The translations under genes and the position numbers were made by a program. Under the pieces are notes generated by a model that worked only from the letters and a program-made list of their open reading frames with translations, was not told where the DNA came from and searched no databases. A stretch of 64,000 bases of DNA from Hepsetus odoe (Eukaryota; Chordata; Actinopteri; Characiformes; Hepsetidae). Positions 1 through 21,672 of this stretch are shown in pieces (within the stretch, counting starts at the first letter, position 1; every line of letters begins with the position of its first letter). The stretch is from positions 2,641,910 through 2,705,909 of the forward strand of contig CM029374.1 in NCBI GenBank assembly GCA_017165825.1. Direction: 5' to 3'.

Positions 1-388
1 TTTACACGTATCTCCCCTTGCCCCAACCATAGACGTTCCGTGGTGTTTGGTGTGTGAACTGTGCTTCTTTAGTTTTTTGCTGGAGCTTTGAGGCAACAGG
101 TAATGGAGACTGAATCCTTTTGAATAGGTTATTGGACACTTTACGACATAAAAGGTGGCTGCTTCTGTTCTTAGCTATATATTTTTGATTTCTTTGGCTA
201 TCACTTTTACGCCAGATGACTGGACTGCCACACCTCCACAGTCAGTCAAGGGACCGAACCCCGACTTCAAGTCCAGTGAGAAAGGGAAAGTGGGGGGACA
301 TTGTCAATGTCCACAGCGCCGAAATTGACCGGCACCCTTGGACTTTGAAGGAAGAAAGGATGAGGGAGGAGGAAACGGTTTCTGATAA
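1..388 (-). other. p4ha1 3' untranslated region / downstream flank
   Basis: This follows the p4ha1 stop codon (391-389). No AATAAA on the minus strand was recognised before the window edge, so the 3' UTR probably continues outside. No other gene is seen. Confidence 0.5.
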
Positions 389-10026
<9,638 letters not shown>

Positions 10027-10028
10027 CC

Positions 10029-10030
<2 letters not shown>

Positions 10031-10086
<56 letters not shown>
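10031..10086. repeat. (GA)28 microsatellite serving as pyrimidine tract before the p4ha1 start exon
   Basis: On the minus strand it reads (TC)n followed by TAG at the acceptor 10029-10028, one base before the p4ha1 ATG. The microsatellite therefore appears to be the polypyrimidine tract of the acceptor of the start-codon exon. Confidence 0.93.
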
Positions 10087-10090
<4 letters not shown>

Positions 10091-11499
10091 ATGTTGAAAT
10101 TGCAGCAGAAATACACAATATGGGTTTAATATCACACACACTTCAGTAGGTCTGGCCATCTGCAGAACAAAAGTCAATGTATGAGTGTGTTTTGTGTGCA
10201 AGAGTGTATGTATTGTGTGTGTGTATGTTTATTTTTACATATGTGTTTGTTTGCAAGAATATTTTTTCACAAACTCCACAGCTGAAAAAGTTTGGCCACC
10301 TCTGGTCAATTGGCAACTGTGTCAGCGTAAGTAAGATGCACTGCACCACACAGTGTTCTTGCACTGGTCTGTGCAGTAAAATGCCGCACTCTCTCTGTAG
10401 AGGATGAGTTCATCTACTGACACACATGGAAGAAACAAAACTTGCAAACTGAGGGGGATGCTCAAACTTCTGCACACGACTATGTGTATCAGTTTGCCAG
10501 GACGCCAGAATGCCTTGTGTGTGTAGCTGTACAAACACAGATGTGTTTTTGTGTGTGTGAATGGACTGTGTAAACACGGCACCCCTATAAACCCACAGGC
10601 AAAACAGAGGAGGAGTGGAGCAATGGTCTGGTGAATGTGTTAATCTCTGAAACACACACACACGCACACACCCACCATGTGCTGAAGTGAAATGCCACAC
10701 TTGCTCTGATGGAGAACATCTAATCTGTTCTCCATCTGTGCTTTTTGTTTGGTTGAAATAGAGGCTAAATTTAGTTTCGTGTCCTGTGTTTGCAGTTTTA
10801 AAGCCCATCCCGGTTCGGTCCATCGACGAGGGCAGCCCAAGACTCACGACTACGACAGCTGACCGCAGCCGTGGTCTGCATGCGCTCAGCTGGCTAGACT
10901 TAAGCACGTGTGTCTGCAAGCTGGATCTCTAAATTCTTTAGAAACAGATTCAAATCGCTAGGATTTTGAAGACGCTTTAAAAAAAAAGTGACGAGGTCAC
11001 TCCGACCACACCAGAGCAAGACACACTGCCATGATGTAGTGCTTCCTCTGCGTTTAACCCACATACTGTACAACGGTGGAGCAGCAGTGGTCAAGTGTCC
11101 CTTACCAGTAGGTTTCCCTGAGATATCCTTGAGCAAGTACCGTCTCGGTCACTGCTCCCCGGGCGCTTTCAATTGCTGCCCTCTGCTGCACTTGCGTGTG
11201 GGTTAAATGCATGTTAATTTCATTGTGGTTCACTGTGTGTTGACAAGTATGACAAGAATGTTCATTTTCACTTTTTCATTTTCAACAGGAAGCCTTACAT
11301 CCAGCAGCTGGGGAGCAGCGATGGGGACGGTACCTTCTGATCATGGGGCCTAGTCCTTAACCTTCAGAACAATAATACACCTTGAAAAACAAAGGTTTTC
11401 TAGACTTTTTTCTAATTATAATTCTGTTAAGATTGTTGATCCACTGATCCAAATGAGGGTATGTTACTAATGATCCCTTAGTAGAATCAGTCCAATTCC

Positions 11500-11546
<47 letters not shown>

Positions 11547-13350
11547 TGTCCATGATCAGTTTCTGTGAATTAGGCTTCTATAACTTTCAGCTGGAGAGCT
11601 GAGGCTACTGTAACAAGTAAAGGAAGCCTGCCTCGCCTCACCTGCCTCAAAGTATGTTGAGCTATTTAGTGATTCTAATAAACTCACTTATGTTTCTTTA
11701 AAAGGTCTGAGGTAAACTGGAGAAAACTCACTGTACAGCTATCACAGCGCTAAAGGGGGATTTTAATTCTACATGGCTTTTTCTACTGTTTTAAAACTTC
11801 ACTGACCACAGTGAAGAAACAAAAAAGCAATATTGAAAATGAAAAGCAAAATTCTGACACTAAACATGTCTAGGCTGGTCAGTTGCGTCTGGAGTAAAAG
11901 GGCAACTGAGCAACAATTGACCAAAACCTGTTCCTCTGACATGTTAATAATGTTGCACAAAGACTAACCTTATAAACACTTATCACTGATCATGCCAAGC
12001 TTTATGGAGGGCTACTGAAACACTGACGCAGACGCAAACAACAGTACTGATAATATTACTGAATTAATAACAGTCATTGTAATTCAGTGATTTAGTAGAC
12101 AGTTAATAATTTCATTATAATATATCATTTGCTGAATATATTATTAGATACTGAGGTACTTATATTTAAAGAAGTCCTAGTATCTTTTGAATTTTGTCAA
12201 GAAGATATGGAATAATTCTTAGGAGATCCTGAATAGTGTATGTACTGACTTCTTAAAAGTATTTTCTAAATAACTTATAACAGATACTGGATCATTCCTA
12301 GCACTTGCTGATTTATAGGAGGTTTTCTAATCATTATTTAACATTAATAAATATCTAATAAGCCTCAAGATCACATATGCTCCATAGTTATATGTCCTCA
12401 AAAAATTCAAGGGATTGTAAAAATGCAGATCATGTTCCGTCTTTCTGCCATTTCTCCTCGTCCAGTGGAGAGCCTGGTCTTTTCCCTACAATGCTGAAAC
12501 TTCCCAAGTAGGACGTGAGGGGCTGCAGCTGTCCAGCTGTGCACTCGTGAGGATGTGAAGCTCCAGCATGGAGGCAGAGGACGTCCCGCTCAGAGGAGGA
12601 GCAGAGAAGCATTGCCACGTGTTCGCTCACCCCCCCCCTCCAAAATCCCCTCCAACTCAAACAAGCTGGTGGGGGGTGGAGGAGGATTCTTTACCTGCTA
12701 CAGGGTTTTAAGGAGGCACAGGAAAAAGAGACGGCAACTAAACCCTCTGATGGACACAAATAGAGAATAATGGACAGGAAAATATGACCATGGGTGTAAG
12801 TTCAACAAGGCTTCTTAGGCTTACACATGCACCAAGAGACATCTGGACCTGGCACTTGGAAGGTTCTGACTCATCATCGCTCAATGGGAACAAGGCTAAG
12901 CGCAAACTGACAGCAAAAACACACTCGGACTATACAGTGCAGCATATACTGTGTGCTGTAGCATGTGGGGGTGGGGGGGGGAATATTGTCCCAAGACTTG
13001 TGGGAGATGTTGAGTAAATTGATCAGACGGCAGGAACTAAAATAATGAAAATAATAATAATGTCAAGGGAATTTGATTTTAAAAAAATGCTTCAATAAAT
13101 AAAAAACACATCAACCACTTCTGTCTTTGGAAAAAAAGAAACAAAAATACTATACAAAAAACTTTTTACCAAAAAGTTATTTTTCTTCGGCAAAAACAAA
13201 CCCCAGCATGGTTCATGAGATGTCCACTTCTGCTGCAGCTCAGTCTCCCTACCTGTCCAGGTGTTTTAGTTCAGCTCTGAGCAGTCAGAAAGCAGAGACC
13301 CAAACCCTTTCCCAGGAGCTCCAGAACCCTTCCTTTATGCATGAATCAGT
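10087..13350. other. p4ha1 5' region / intergenic DNA, no gene recognised
   Basis: Contains a family A SINE piece at 11081-11275, a (GT)n run near 11501-11542 and AT-rich stretches. The longest reading frames here (for example minus 10410-10919) show no known motif. It is probably the first intron of p4ha1 plus flank. Confidence 0.45.
11081..11275 (+). mobile_element. tRNA-derived SINE, family A (3' part)
   Basis: Shows CCAGTAGGTTTCCCTGAGAT, CACTGCTCCCCGGGCGCTTT, then TTCATTGTGGTTCACTGTGT and a TTTTCACTTTT end. The tRNA-like head is weak or lost. Confidence 0.75.
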
Positions 13351-13357
13351 TCCTCAC

Positions 13358-13600
13358 CTTCGGCGTGATCAGTCACCCTGTCCAGACGTGGAGCCGACTC
13401 CTTTCTGAACTTTGGGAAAGATTGTTGCGCGTCTGTCTGTCTTGTCTGGGTTTTCAGCCTTTATCTGCTGGGACACTTTTTCCACTCCTCTACTCCCAGT
13501 CCAGGCCCAGGGATGCCAGATTGGCGCAAACCCCCACAAATCACAGCAGAGTACTGAGAGTGGTGAATCAGTTCACTGAATCGATTCCGTGAAACGAGTC
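13358..13600 (-). other. Candidate 5' non-coding exon of p4ha1
   Basis: A strong donor on the minus strand, ACGCCGAAG then GTGAGG, lies at 13358/13357. The sequence upstream of it is richer in CpG than its surroundings, and p4ha1 needs an upstream non-coding exon because its start exon begins one base before ATG. This is inference only; no transcript was examined. Confidence 0.25.
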
Positions 13601-14359
13601 CAGCCGACTGCAGCCGTGTTGATTTGAATGATCTGCCTGGCTGGCCAGTGGAGAGATTCTTTCTTTTCTTTTCTTTTCTTTCATGGTGGATGCACTTAGG
13701 ATGATTATGGCAAATTGCGGCTGTTTGTGGCTGAAAAACTTCAGAAAAGGACTAATTTAAAATCATCTGTTGATAATTTAGGCTAAAACTGGCCCAGATT
13801 ATAACTCTGCCAAAAACAAACAAACAAACACAAATAAAAACAACATCATATGCTTAATTTTAAATTTAAGCCCAGAGAAGAATTTACAAAATAAAAGACA
13901 TTATAAACATTTGATTGAGAACTCGTCCTTTATAACTATCAAACAGAAATAAATAAAAAATAAAGTCAACGTTATATACAGCATTGTAAATTACATGTAA
14001 TTTTTAAATCCAAAAAAGAAGTTGGAAAAGTCCAACAACATCCGCCATTATGACATTATAATGATTTTCTTTTTTAAGTGTGATTTTAATCCAAATTAAT
14101 AATCTACAAAGAATATAGGTGCAAAAATGTCCATTATGAATAATGAGTATTTTATCTAAGATGTGTCTTTTCCTATAAACTTGATAAAGAATTATCAATA
14201 AAGGTTAATGAAAAAGTCAAGAGAGGTCGATTCTTTGCAAACACTGAAGTGCAACTTCCAGCCAACATTTAGGAATTTAAGGATTAAATCCAAATCTGGC
14301 AACTCAACTCCGGCCATGATACGTGCAAGCCATCACACAACCTAGATCACCGCTCACAC

Positions 14360-14371
14360 TGCGCATGCGCC
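14360..14371. promoter_or_regulatory. NRF-1-like palindromic site TGCGCATGCGCC
   Basis: A near-perfect match to the nuclear respiratory factor 1 consensus in an otherwise AT-rich region, upstream of p4ha1. It could mark a promoter, but no gene start can be tied to it. Confidence 0.3.
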
Positions 14372-14873
14372 ATCTACAGCGGTTTTTTTTTCTGCTGTAA
14401 CTCTGCGCCAGTATGTCGCATCTTCACCAGGAGAAGCAAAAAACAACTTTCCCCCTTTCTTAGTCAAACAGAGTTGAGTTGAGAGCTGTGGAGAGGCGAA
14501 AAACTCTTTTATAATCTCCTACATCTACACCGTTAAACTTACACAAGCAAATGTTTATTGAAATTTGTTGTGCAAAAAAGAACAACTGCATTTCTATCTT
14601 TATTTTATGTAAATACATTTCTTAAAAATTAATAGTGAAATAATACTATATTGTACAATACAATTATTTTATATTATAATAAAATACTATATTATAAAAA
14701 TGTAAATGTAAAATGTAATAAATAAAAGTATAATATATGTATATAACAATATACTAAATAATATAATATAAATCTAATACTGTATATCTAAAATATTGAA
14801 TAATTACAAATAAAACCTTTAAATACATACTATCCATATATACATATCCACATACTATACATACTAACCGCTA

Positions 14874-15120
14874 GGCAGCGGTGGCCTAGCGGTTAGGGCG
14901 TTAGCCGGAGGATCGGGGGTTCAAACCCCTTCCCAATAGGTTGCCCTGAGGTACCCTTGAGCAAGGTACCGTCCCCATCACTGCTCCCCGGGCGCTTTCA
15001 ATAGCTGCCCACTGCTGCACGGGTTTGAGTGTGCATGGGTAAAATGCAGAGGTCCAATTTCGTTGTGGTTCATGTGTGCTGTGCCGTGACCTCGCAATGA
15101 CAAGGGTAGTCACTTTCACT
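14874..15120 (+). mobile_element. tRNA-derived SINE, family A (near full length)
   Basis: The best copy in the window. The head is GGCAGCGGTGGCCTAGCGGT, followed by a B-box-like GGGTTCAAACCCC, the body TAGGTTGCCCTGAGGTACCC and CACTGCTCCCCGGGCGCTTT, and the tail AATTTCGTTGTGGTTCA, CGCAATGACAAG and GTCACTTTCACTT. Confidence 0.88.
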
Positions 15121-15169
15121 TTTTTTTCATATACTATATACATACATATTTTTTACTTTATATATAAAC

Positions 15170-15172
<3 letters not shown>

Positions 15173-15216
<44 letters not shown>
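15173..15216. repeat. (GATA)n microsatellite, left copy
   Basis: About eleven GATA units directly before a non-LTR tail sequence. It is mirrored by a second (GATA)n array after the RTE-like fragment. Confidence 0.95.
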
Positions 15217-15217
<1 letters not shown>

Positions 15218-15336
15218 AGTAGTCGTCCGGCTTAAACATCTATTACTGTAACCTGTTATCAATGTAAAGTGCCTTGGGGCAACTTTGTTGTAAAAGGCGC
15301 TATACAAGAATAAATTGAATTGAATTGAATTGAATA
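15217..15336 (+). mobile_element. Non-LTR element 3' tail with TTGAA repeats
   Basis: Contains GTGCCTTGGGGCAACTTTGT and AAAGGCGCTATACAAGAATA followed by four TTGAA units, a 3' end very common in teleost LINE/SINE elements. Only the tail is present. Confidence 0.6.
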
Positions 15337-15861
15337 AAGGTGGATGAGTTTAAATACTTGAGATCAGCAGTTCAGTGTGACGGCGAGTGTGGAAGAGAGG
15401 TGAAGAAGAGAGTGCAGGCAGGTTGGAATGGATGGAGAAGAATGGCTGGAGTTATTTGTGACAGATGGGTACCAGCAAGAGTAAAAGGGAAGGTTTACAG
15501 GACACAACTGAGACCAGCTATGTTGTACGGGTTGGAGACGGTGGCATTGACAAAATGATAGGAAGTGGAGCTGTGGAGTGAAGGTGTTGGAGTTAAAGAT
15601 GCTGAGATTTTCATTGAGTGTGACGAGGATGGACAGGATTAGAAATGAGTATATTAGAGGAACAGCTCAGGTTAGGCGTCTTGGAGACAAAGTTAGAGAA
15701 GCAAGATTGGTTGGTTGGTTTGGACATGTCCAGAGGAGAGAAGAGGATTTTACTGGAAGGAGGATGTTGCAGGAAGATGCAGAGGACCGGAAGAAATGAA
15801 GACAGTTGATCCACTGTGGTGACCCCTAAACGGGAGCAGCTAAAAGAAAAAGAAAAAGAAG

Positions 15862-15863
<2 letters not shown>
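15337..15863 (+). pseudogene. RTE-type LINE fragment (reverse-transcriptase C-terminal part)
   Basis: Two consecutive frames, 15340-15558 and 15578-15799, carry DEFKYLRSAVQCDGECGREV, KKRVQAGWNGWRRMAGVICD, RPAMLYGLETVA, then MLRFSLSVTRMDRIRNEYIR and GWFGHVQRREEDFTGRRMLQ. This order is typical of the RT C-terminus of RTE/BovB-like LINEs in fish. The frame breaks near 15558 and the 5' part is missing. It ends GGTGACCCCTAAACGGGAGC with an A-rich, then GATA-repeat tail. Confidence 0.85.

Positions 15864-15864
<1 letters not shown>

Positions 15865-15930
<66 letters not shown>
15865..15930. repeat. (GATA)n microsatellite, right copy
   Basis: About sixteen GATA units forming or extending the 3' tail of the RTE-like fragment. 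Confidence 0.95.
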
Positions 15931-15931
<1 letters not shown>

Positions 15932-16039
15932 TTAAGATGAATAGTAAGTTGTTTTTTTAGTGTCATTTTCTCTTTTTTTTGGTAATTTTTTTGGTCACTT
16001 CATCGTACCATGTGAAACTGTTTCTGAATTTGTTGTTTT

Positions 16040-16125
16040 GGGCACCTCAGGGTAACCCACTGGTCCAGGACTCGAATCCATGACCATGGGGTCAAATGCC
16101 TAACCACTAGGTTACCACTGCCCCC
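16040..16125 (-). mobile_element. SINE family A head fragment
   Basis: On the minus strand it reads GGGGGCAGTGGTAACCTAGT, GTTAGGCATTTGACCC, GGATTCGAGTCCTGG and GGTTACCCTGAGG, that is, the tRNA-like head and the first part of the body. Confidence 0.6.
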
Positions 16126-16459
16126 AGTGTTGTATTAGACATCATATTTTTAAAAGTCAAGGGAAATGTGTATGTCAGTGATATTATCCCCGAGGCAGCA
16201 CAATTCAGTAAAATAGTCAGGATCAGAAACAAGGCCAGTGGCATGCTGCAGCTTGTCTCCATGAAGCCATGAGAGCATGTGAAAAGAGTTCTCCCAAGCA
16301 TGTAGGACCACCTGTTGTGACCTGTAGAGTTTATACTCTCTGTCAGGGCTTCTAAAAATCAATGTACCATTTATAGATAATTTTTCTCTGTATTTTTTGC
16401 AATACCCCTAAAAGCATGTTCAACAAAAGCAGATTAAAAATCATTAAAGTCTTGGGCAA

Positions 16460-16755
16460 TATGCGGGGGCAGTTGTTAGAATAGGAAGGTTCTGGGTTCC
16501 AATCCCAGTCTGGGGCATTTCTGTAAGGGGTGTCCATGTTCTCCCTGTGTCTCTGTTGGTTTTCTTCAGGTGCACTGATTTCCTCCCACAGTCCAAAGAC
16601 ATACACCTCAGGTGGATTTGAATAGCTGAATTCTCTCATAGTTGAGTCTGTGTTTTGTTGACCTGTTCAGGGTTTTTCTTCACCCTACAAGAGCTGGGAC
16701 AGGCCACATCACCCCGAGGGTGCTATATCAAATTAATGGACTAAAGGAAGAATGG
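16460..16755 (+). mobile_element. SINE, family C
   Basis: Shows GGTTCTGGGTTCCAATCCCA, CATGTTCTCCCTGTGTCTC, TTTCCTCCCACAGTCCAAAG and, at the end, GACCTGTTCAGGG and a GGAAGAATGGATG tail. The head is diverged. Confidence 0.75.
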
Positions 16756-17177
16756 ATGTTAAAGGGTCCACATGATACATTTACTTTTTTCTCATGTGCT
16801 GTTATACATTTTTGAATGAATAAATGAATTGCTATGCTTCCACACACAGTGTGAAAATTTACCATATCCTACACACACCGAAAGTTAAGACAACCAGGAA
16901 CAGTGGGCTGTAAAGCTGCGCCCAGGGAGCATGCTACATTGTGTCCTATTCAGTGAGCAGTTTGGGCTGAAATCCTCCTTAAACTTTAGCAGTTGACATA
17001 AACGGCTGAGACAAAATTAATAGTTCGATTTCCATGCATTGTGAACTCTCAGATTTAAAAAGATAGGGAAAATTATTTCCTTACATGGGCCCTTTCATGC
17101 TGCGATTCCTCTAAATACATTTTTACGGCATTTAGAAACCCAAACAGATATGGGACAACACATAAACTATTTTATTT

Positions 17178-17372
17178 TGAAGTTACATTTACGGCATTTA
17201 GCAGACACTCTTACCCAGGGCGACTTCCCATTCCTGATCACAGGGACAGCCCCCCTGGTGCAACTTTGAGGAACCCAGGATCCCAATGGTGGTAGTGGGG
17301 TGGAATTCAAATCAGCAACCTCTTGGTCCATAGGCAAGTATCCAACCACTAGACCACCACCAGCCTATAACA
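17178..17372 (-). mobile_element. tRNA-derived SINE, family B
   Basis: The reverse strand reads CTAGTGGTTGGATACTTGCC, GGACCAAGAGGTTGCTGATT, GTTCCTCAAAG and a tail of GAGTGTCTGCTAAATGCCGT then AAATGTAA. The tail CTCTGGATAA-AGCGTCTGCTAAATG is widespread in teleost elements. It is about full length. Confidence 0.82.
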
Positions 17373-18249
17373 AGAGAAATACTCATGTGGAGAAAAGATC
17401 AGTCCGGATTCTCACAGCACACAGTTAAAATAACAGCAGTACTTTGTTAGAGACTCATTTGCATGGTGCAGCCATCTGTTATCCCAGCATTGTAAAAGCC
17501 AGTTAATGCAATAATAGTTCCCAAAGAATTTCTAGAGAATATCATGCTTGACACAGCCGGGACAGATTTTCATGCTTCCAGATAATTCTAGCGTCACTTC
17601 TTCCTCTCTGAGGATGTGAATGAGAGCTGAAGTCCCATCTGAGAGAATCCAGGCTGAGTTAAAGAGATAGTTGTGTTCACTCAGCAGCACGTCTGTAATT
17701 AGGCCCTAAATTTGAAGTTGAGTCAGATTCAGATCCGTCGTGAACCCTTACTTTCATCCCTGAACAACCCAAACAAGCCATCTCCGCCATGGGGCTTAAA
17801 GGAAGGCGGTGTAGGAATGTGTAAATGTGTGTTTTACTGTTTGTTTGCAAGTTGGGGTCCATTCACACTGAATTCAGTGCAGTAAACTATTGAGAAAGAA
17901 AAATGTAAATAAAGGAGAAATAATGATAATATTCTTTATTACAGAGATAATCATTATACTAAAAAAGAAAATGCCATTATTTCTATATAAAAGTGGCATT
18001 TTCACATTATATACCACATATTCTCTGTTAAACCCCTGTCAAATTACTCTTCTTTTTGTTAACAGATGATCCTGGGGGCTTGTGTCCCGCATTGTTGCTG
18101 CTCAAACTAGCCTCAGCTCAGCATTTGTTGCAAGTGTAGTTGTGTGTGCTTGAGTTAAGGAATTATCAAACTTTGACTCCTTTGACTCCTTTTCCCTATG
18201 TAGTCAGCGTTCAGCCTTTTGATTCAGAGGGTGTCAGACTACCCCTGGC

Positions 18250-18443
18250 TATTCAATTCTCCACTTAGTTTGCTAGGAATCTCAGGAATGATTTGGGGAC
18301 AACTGGAAGACGATGATCAGGTGGCCCCCAGACTCAAGGAGGACCATGCGTGTTGTGCATAGGAAGAGGTAGAGAGAGAAGAAGGCTGAAAAGCCACCTT
18401 GTAGGATCACTGGGTTGATGCCAAAAGCCAGGAGAAACAGCCT
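18250..18443 (-). other. Possible orphan coding exon of a membrane protein
   Basis: On the minus strand an acceptor-like TTTTAGTAG opens a frame with AVRLFLLAFGINPVILQGGF then SAFFSLYLFLCTTRMVLLES and GGHLIIVFQLSPNHS before a stop. It looks like one or two transmembrane helices. No donor, neighbour exon or family could be tied to it, so it may be chance or a gene remnant. Confidence 0.22.
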
Positions 18444-20139
18444 GACAGCCTACTAAAACACATTGAAAGAAACAAGGAGGGAATATAAAAGCATAAGACA
18501 GAGGTATATGTAAGAAAATTACTTATTAATAGACTGATTAGGTTTAGATCCAATATATTATGGCTAATACTGAAGATCCACTCTGGGATAAAAGGCACTG
18601 ACTGGTTGTGCTGAGAGCTTTAGTCCAATAGATGGCAACAGAGCTCAATATGGCTAAAAGGACCTTCATCCTGCTGTCAGGCCTGATCACTGAATAGGCT
18701 ACAATTTCTAACATGCTACACCAGTATATAATTTTAACGTGTTGTCTACTTACGTAAAATGTACAGATGTTTGTTTTAAAAAACCACTCCGATTAAAGCA
18801 GCAGTATTTATTCATCTACTCCTTCAGCTCCAATAAAAACAAGCTACTGAAAATAATGAACATTAACTTCACTGCTTCACTTTCGTCCGTGTCTCTACTA
18901 GTTCTCCCATCACGGACACGACATGCCTTTTCTCCACCGTCCACTCTCTCACGTCTCCTGCCGTCTGTCCTGCACTCACAGACACACCTTAAATGCGTTC
19001 AAACTAAAGGAAGGAATCTGTTCTGAAAATGTTAGGTGTAGAAAGTACAGATAATTGGGGTACATGTGGAATACATATGGAATAAAAAGAAAAGTACTCA
19101 AGTAAGGTATCAGAAAAGTCTGCTTAAGTAACTTCACAAAAGGTTTTTAATATAATCTCAAATGTTTCCCAAAGGAAATAATGTGCTTTCCTTTCAGTAA
19201 CTGTCTTCTGTAAATTTCAACTTTTCCTTTATTCTCTCTGAATAAATCTATAAAACTAAATGCAATGAGTGCAATGAATCAGCATGTGTATGTCCAATAT
19301 ATGCTTTATTACAGCTTTCCTTCTTTTCTCCTGTCTTCAGACTTGTGGAAATTAGCTGGATATTTTTCCTGCAGACGTTTGCTGCCTTTTCTGTTTCTCA
19401 TCATCCGAGTTAATCCCAAACCAGTTTTATACTCATCAGCCCAGTGAGCCTTCCTCCGCATCTCAAATGTCCTGTTTGGATGTTTGTGTGCAGATGAGCT
19501 CCACTTCTTTTTTCCACTAATGGCTTCTCAAACAGCTACGCATCCTTTCAAGCCAAGAGTCTTCTTCGCACAAAAGAATGAAAAAGACATGGATTTCTGT
19601 TTTCTGCATCCTCAGAGATGAAAGATTTAAATGCTGTCTATTGATATACACTTCTGAGGTTCTACCAGCTTAGTAGTCCCATTTCCTTTATTAAACATGC
19701 TTGTAGAAGGTGTCGCTTATTTTTTGTCGAGGTTACCGTTTTCATGCAGGAGACGACCTTGGAAGTGAAAGTGAAAGACACTAATGTTAACTTGTCTCAA
19801 GTCCTTGCTTAAACTCAGTTAGGCCTTGATTGCCTTCATGACTACATGACAATTTGTATATTTCTCTGTCCAAAGTATAAATATATCGACTTTATTAGAA
19901 CAGAGACTTTCATGATGAAGGATCCAATAGAAATGCTCCGGGATTAATTGGGAAAAATTCTTATTACTAATCTGCAGTGGAAGTAAGTTTATTCTGTAAA
20001 TTGACCATTTTGGAGATACATCAGTAAATATATGTTTAAACACTCTTAACTGAACTTTCTAAATACTGGGTCATAATGGCAATGCTGGGCCATGCTGACC
20101 TGTCTATTATAGCACCCAGCTCACACACTTCCAAGGCAG

Positions 20140-20182
<43 letters not shown>
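20140..20182. repeat. (CA)n microsatellite
   Basis: Uninterrupted dinucleotide run of about 21 units in intergenic DNA. Confidence 0.95.
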
Positions 20183-20183
<1 letters not shown>

Positions 20184-20680
20184 CCCCATCCCCTGTTGCC
20201 ACCAAGGTCATTAGTCTTTGGGTAATGATTGTTTTTTTGTTTTGTTTTTTGGTGGTCAACTACAGCTGATAAGAAATCAGAATGCGTCTGTTTGCTCTGT
20301 TCTTCGGTTCAGCATGACTTACTCTTAACAGCAGCTAAACCAAAAATAGTGTATTGAAACGAAAGCAACAGCAATTGTAGTTAAGTAATAGCTCGCTGTG
20401 GTTAATGTTCATTACCTGCAGATATTGTTGTTAAAGCAGGGCCTACTTTATTTCACACTGTTTACTAAAATCAGGCTGCCATCTAATATCAGCCAAGGCC
20501 TGATTTACATTCACAGAAAAATCACTATGCTGTGTTAGATCCCTTTAAGTGTAAGGGATTGCTGCAGTATGTGGCAGTGACTCCAGAGAGAAAGAATAGA
20601 GGAGGATCACAGAGGAGGAATGTCACCCTCAAATGGTGGAGTGCAGCCAATTTGCAGCCTGTCTTTCATCAACTTGTGAA

Positions 20681-20795
20681 AAAAGTGAAAGTGACTACCC
20701 TTGTCATTGTGAAACCTAGCATAACACAACGAAATTCAACCTAAGCGTTTCACCCATACCCATACACAGCAGGGGGCAGCTATTGAAAGCCACTA
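20681..20795 (-). mobile_element. SINE family A, 3' part
   Basis: Plus strand shows AAAAGTGAAAGTGACTACCC, CCTTGTCATTGTGA and GCAGGGGGCAGCTATTGAAA, the reverse complement of the family A tail and of the GCTGCCCCCTGC segment. Confidence 0.72.
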
Positions 20796-21198
20796 TTATC
20801 TTGATGTTTTTGGAAGGCGATTCGCTATAAACTGTTCACAGTGGTAGTGAATGGAACCAGATGTCCGGGTAGTTTTTATTCTAAAATAAACAGAAAGTTA
20901 TTGCCTAAAATGGTTATAAATATACTGCATGGCACAAACAGAACAATCTCCAAAGAAAGCAGGTATAGATATTTTACTACATGTGCACTCAGAAGGCCTG
21001 TGTAGATTCACGGGTGCATATGGAGATGAAATGACCTGCCACTTTTTTGTCGTGTTCCTGTTCTGTAAACATTTTATGATCCACAATAACGTCATCTGTC
21101 ATCTGAGCATCCTCTGAAGAATCAAACTAACCACCCAGAAGTATACTTTATCGCCTTCTAGCATGTGATTGGTGGGTAGAGTCTTTTTTTTTTCTTAC

Positions 21199-21233
<35 letters not shown>

Positions 21234-21672
21234 GGAGAGAGAGAGAGAGAGAGAGAGGAAGAGTTTGATAGAGACAGAGATGTTGAAATGCATCAGTTAA
21301 TACTTGTCAGAGAGGCTCAAAGTCTATCCGGAGTGGTCAGTGCAGCAGAGTGCACACAGGCAAATCCATGAAGGCAGCGCATTCCCTCCTAAACGAAACC
21401 AACATATGACGTTAGGTCTGAGAGGAATGACCCGATGTATGACAGTGGGATTATCTCCGTGTGTTCAGACCAAGTGGCAAGGACATGGCGCAGGAACAGG
21501 AGGAGAGAAAAACATGAGACGTGTATAAGGTATCAAGTCTTTTTTGTAGTATGGTTATGCTGTTGTTTCTCAAAGGCTCTATATCTGTGCAAACACTAGA
21601 ATTACTGTATGTCTTTTGCTGGGTGTTTTGCACGGGTCACTGTACTGTACCTTGTGCACTCTACTTTAATTC

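Larger units (their letters stand above)
16760..21660. other. Intergenic DNA, repeats only
   Basis: Apart from the SINE copies at 17178-17372 and 20681-20795, a (CA)n run at 20140-20182, a (GT)n/(GA)n pair at 21200-21257 and the weak exon-like stretch at 18250-18443, nothing supportable is seen. Confidence 0.5.

Noticed and set aside
10410..10919. 169-codon open frame on the minus strand
   Set aside because: No motif, no hydrophobic or domain pattern, no flanking splice logic, and overlapping frames are equally open; probably chance in low-stop sequence upstream of p4ha1.
14874..15120. Possible tRNA gene (A/B-box-like elements)
   Set aside because: The tRNA-like head belongs to a dispersed SINE; a complete cloverleaf with an anticodon stem could not be drawn and the same sequence recurs many times.
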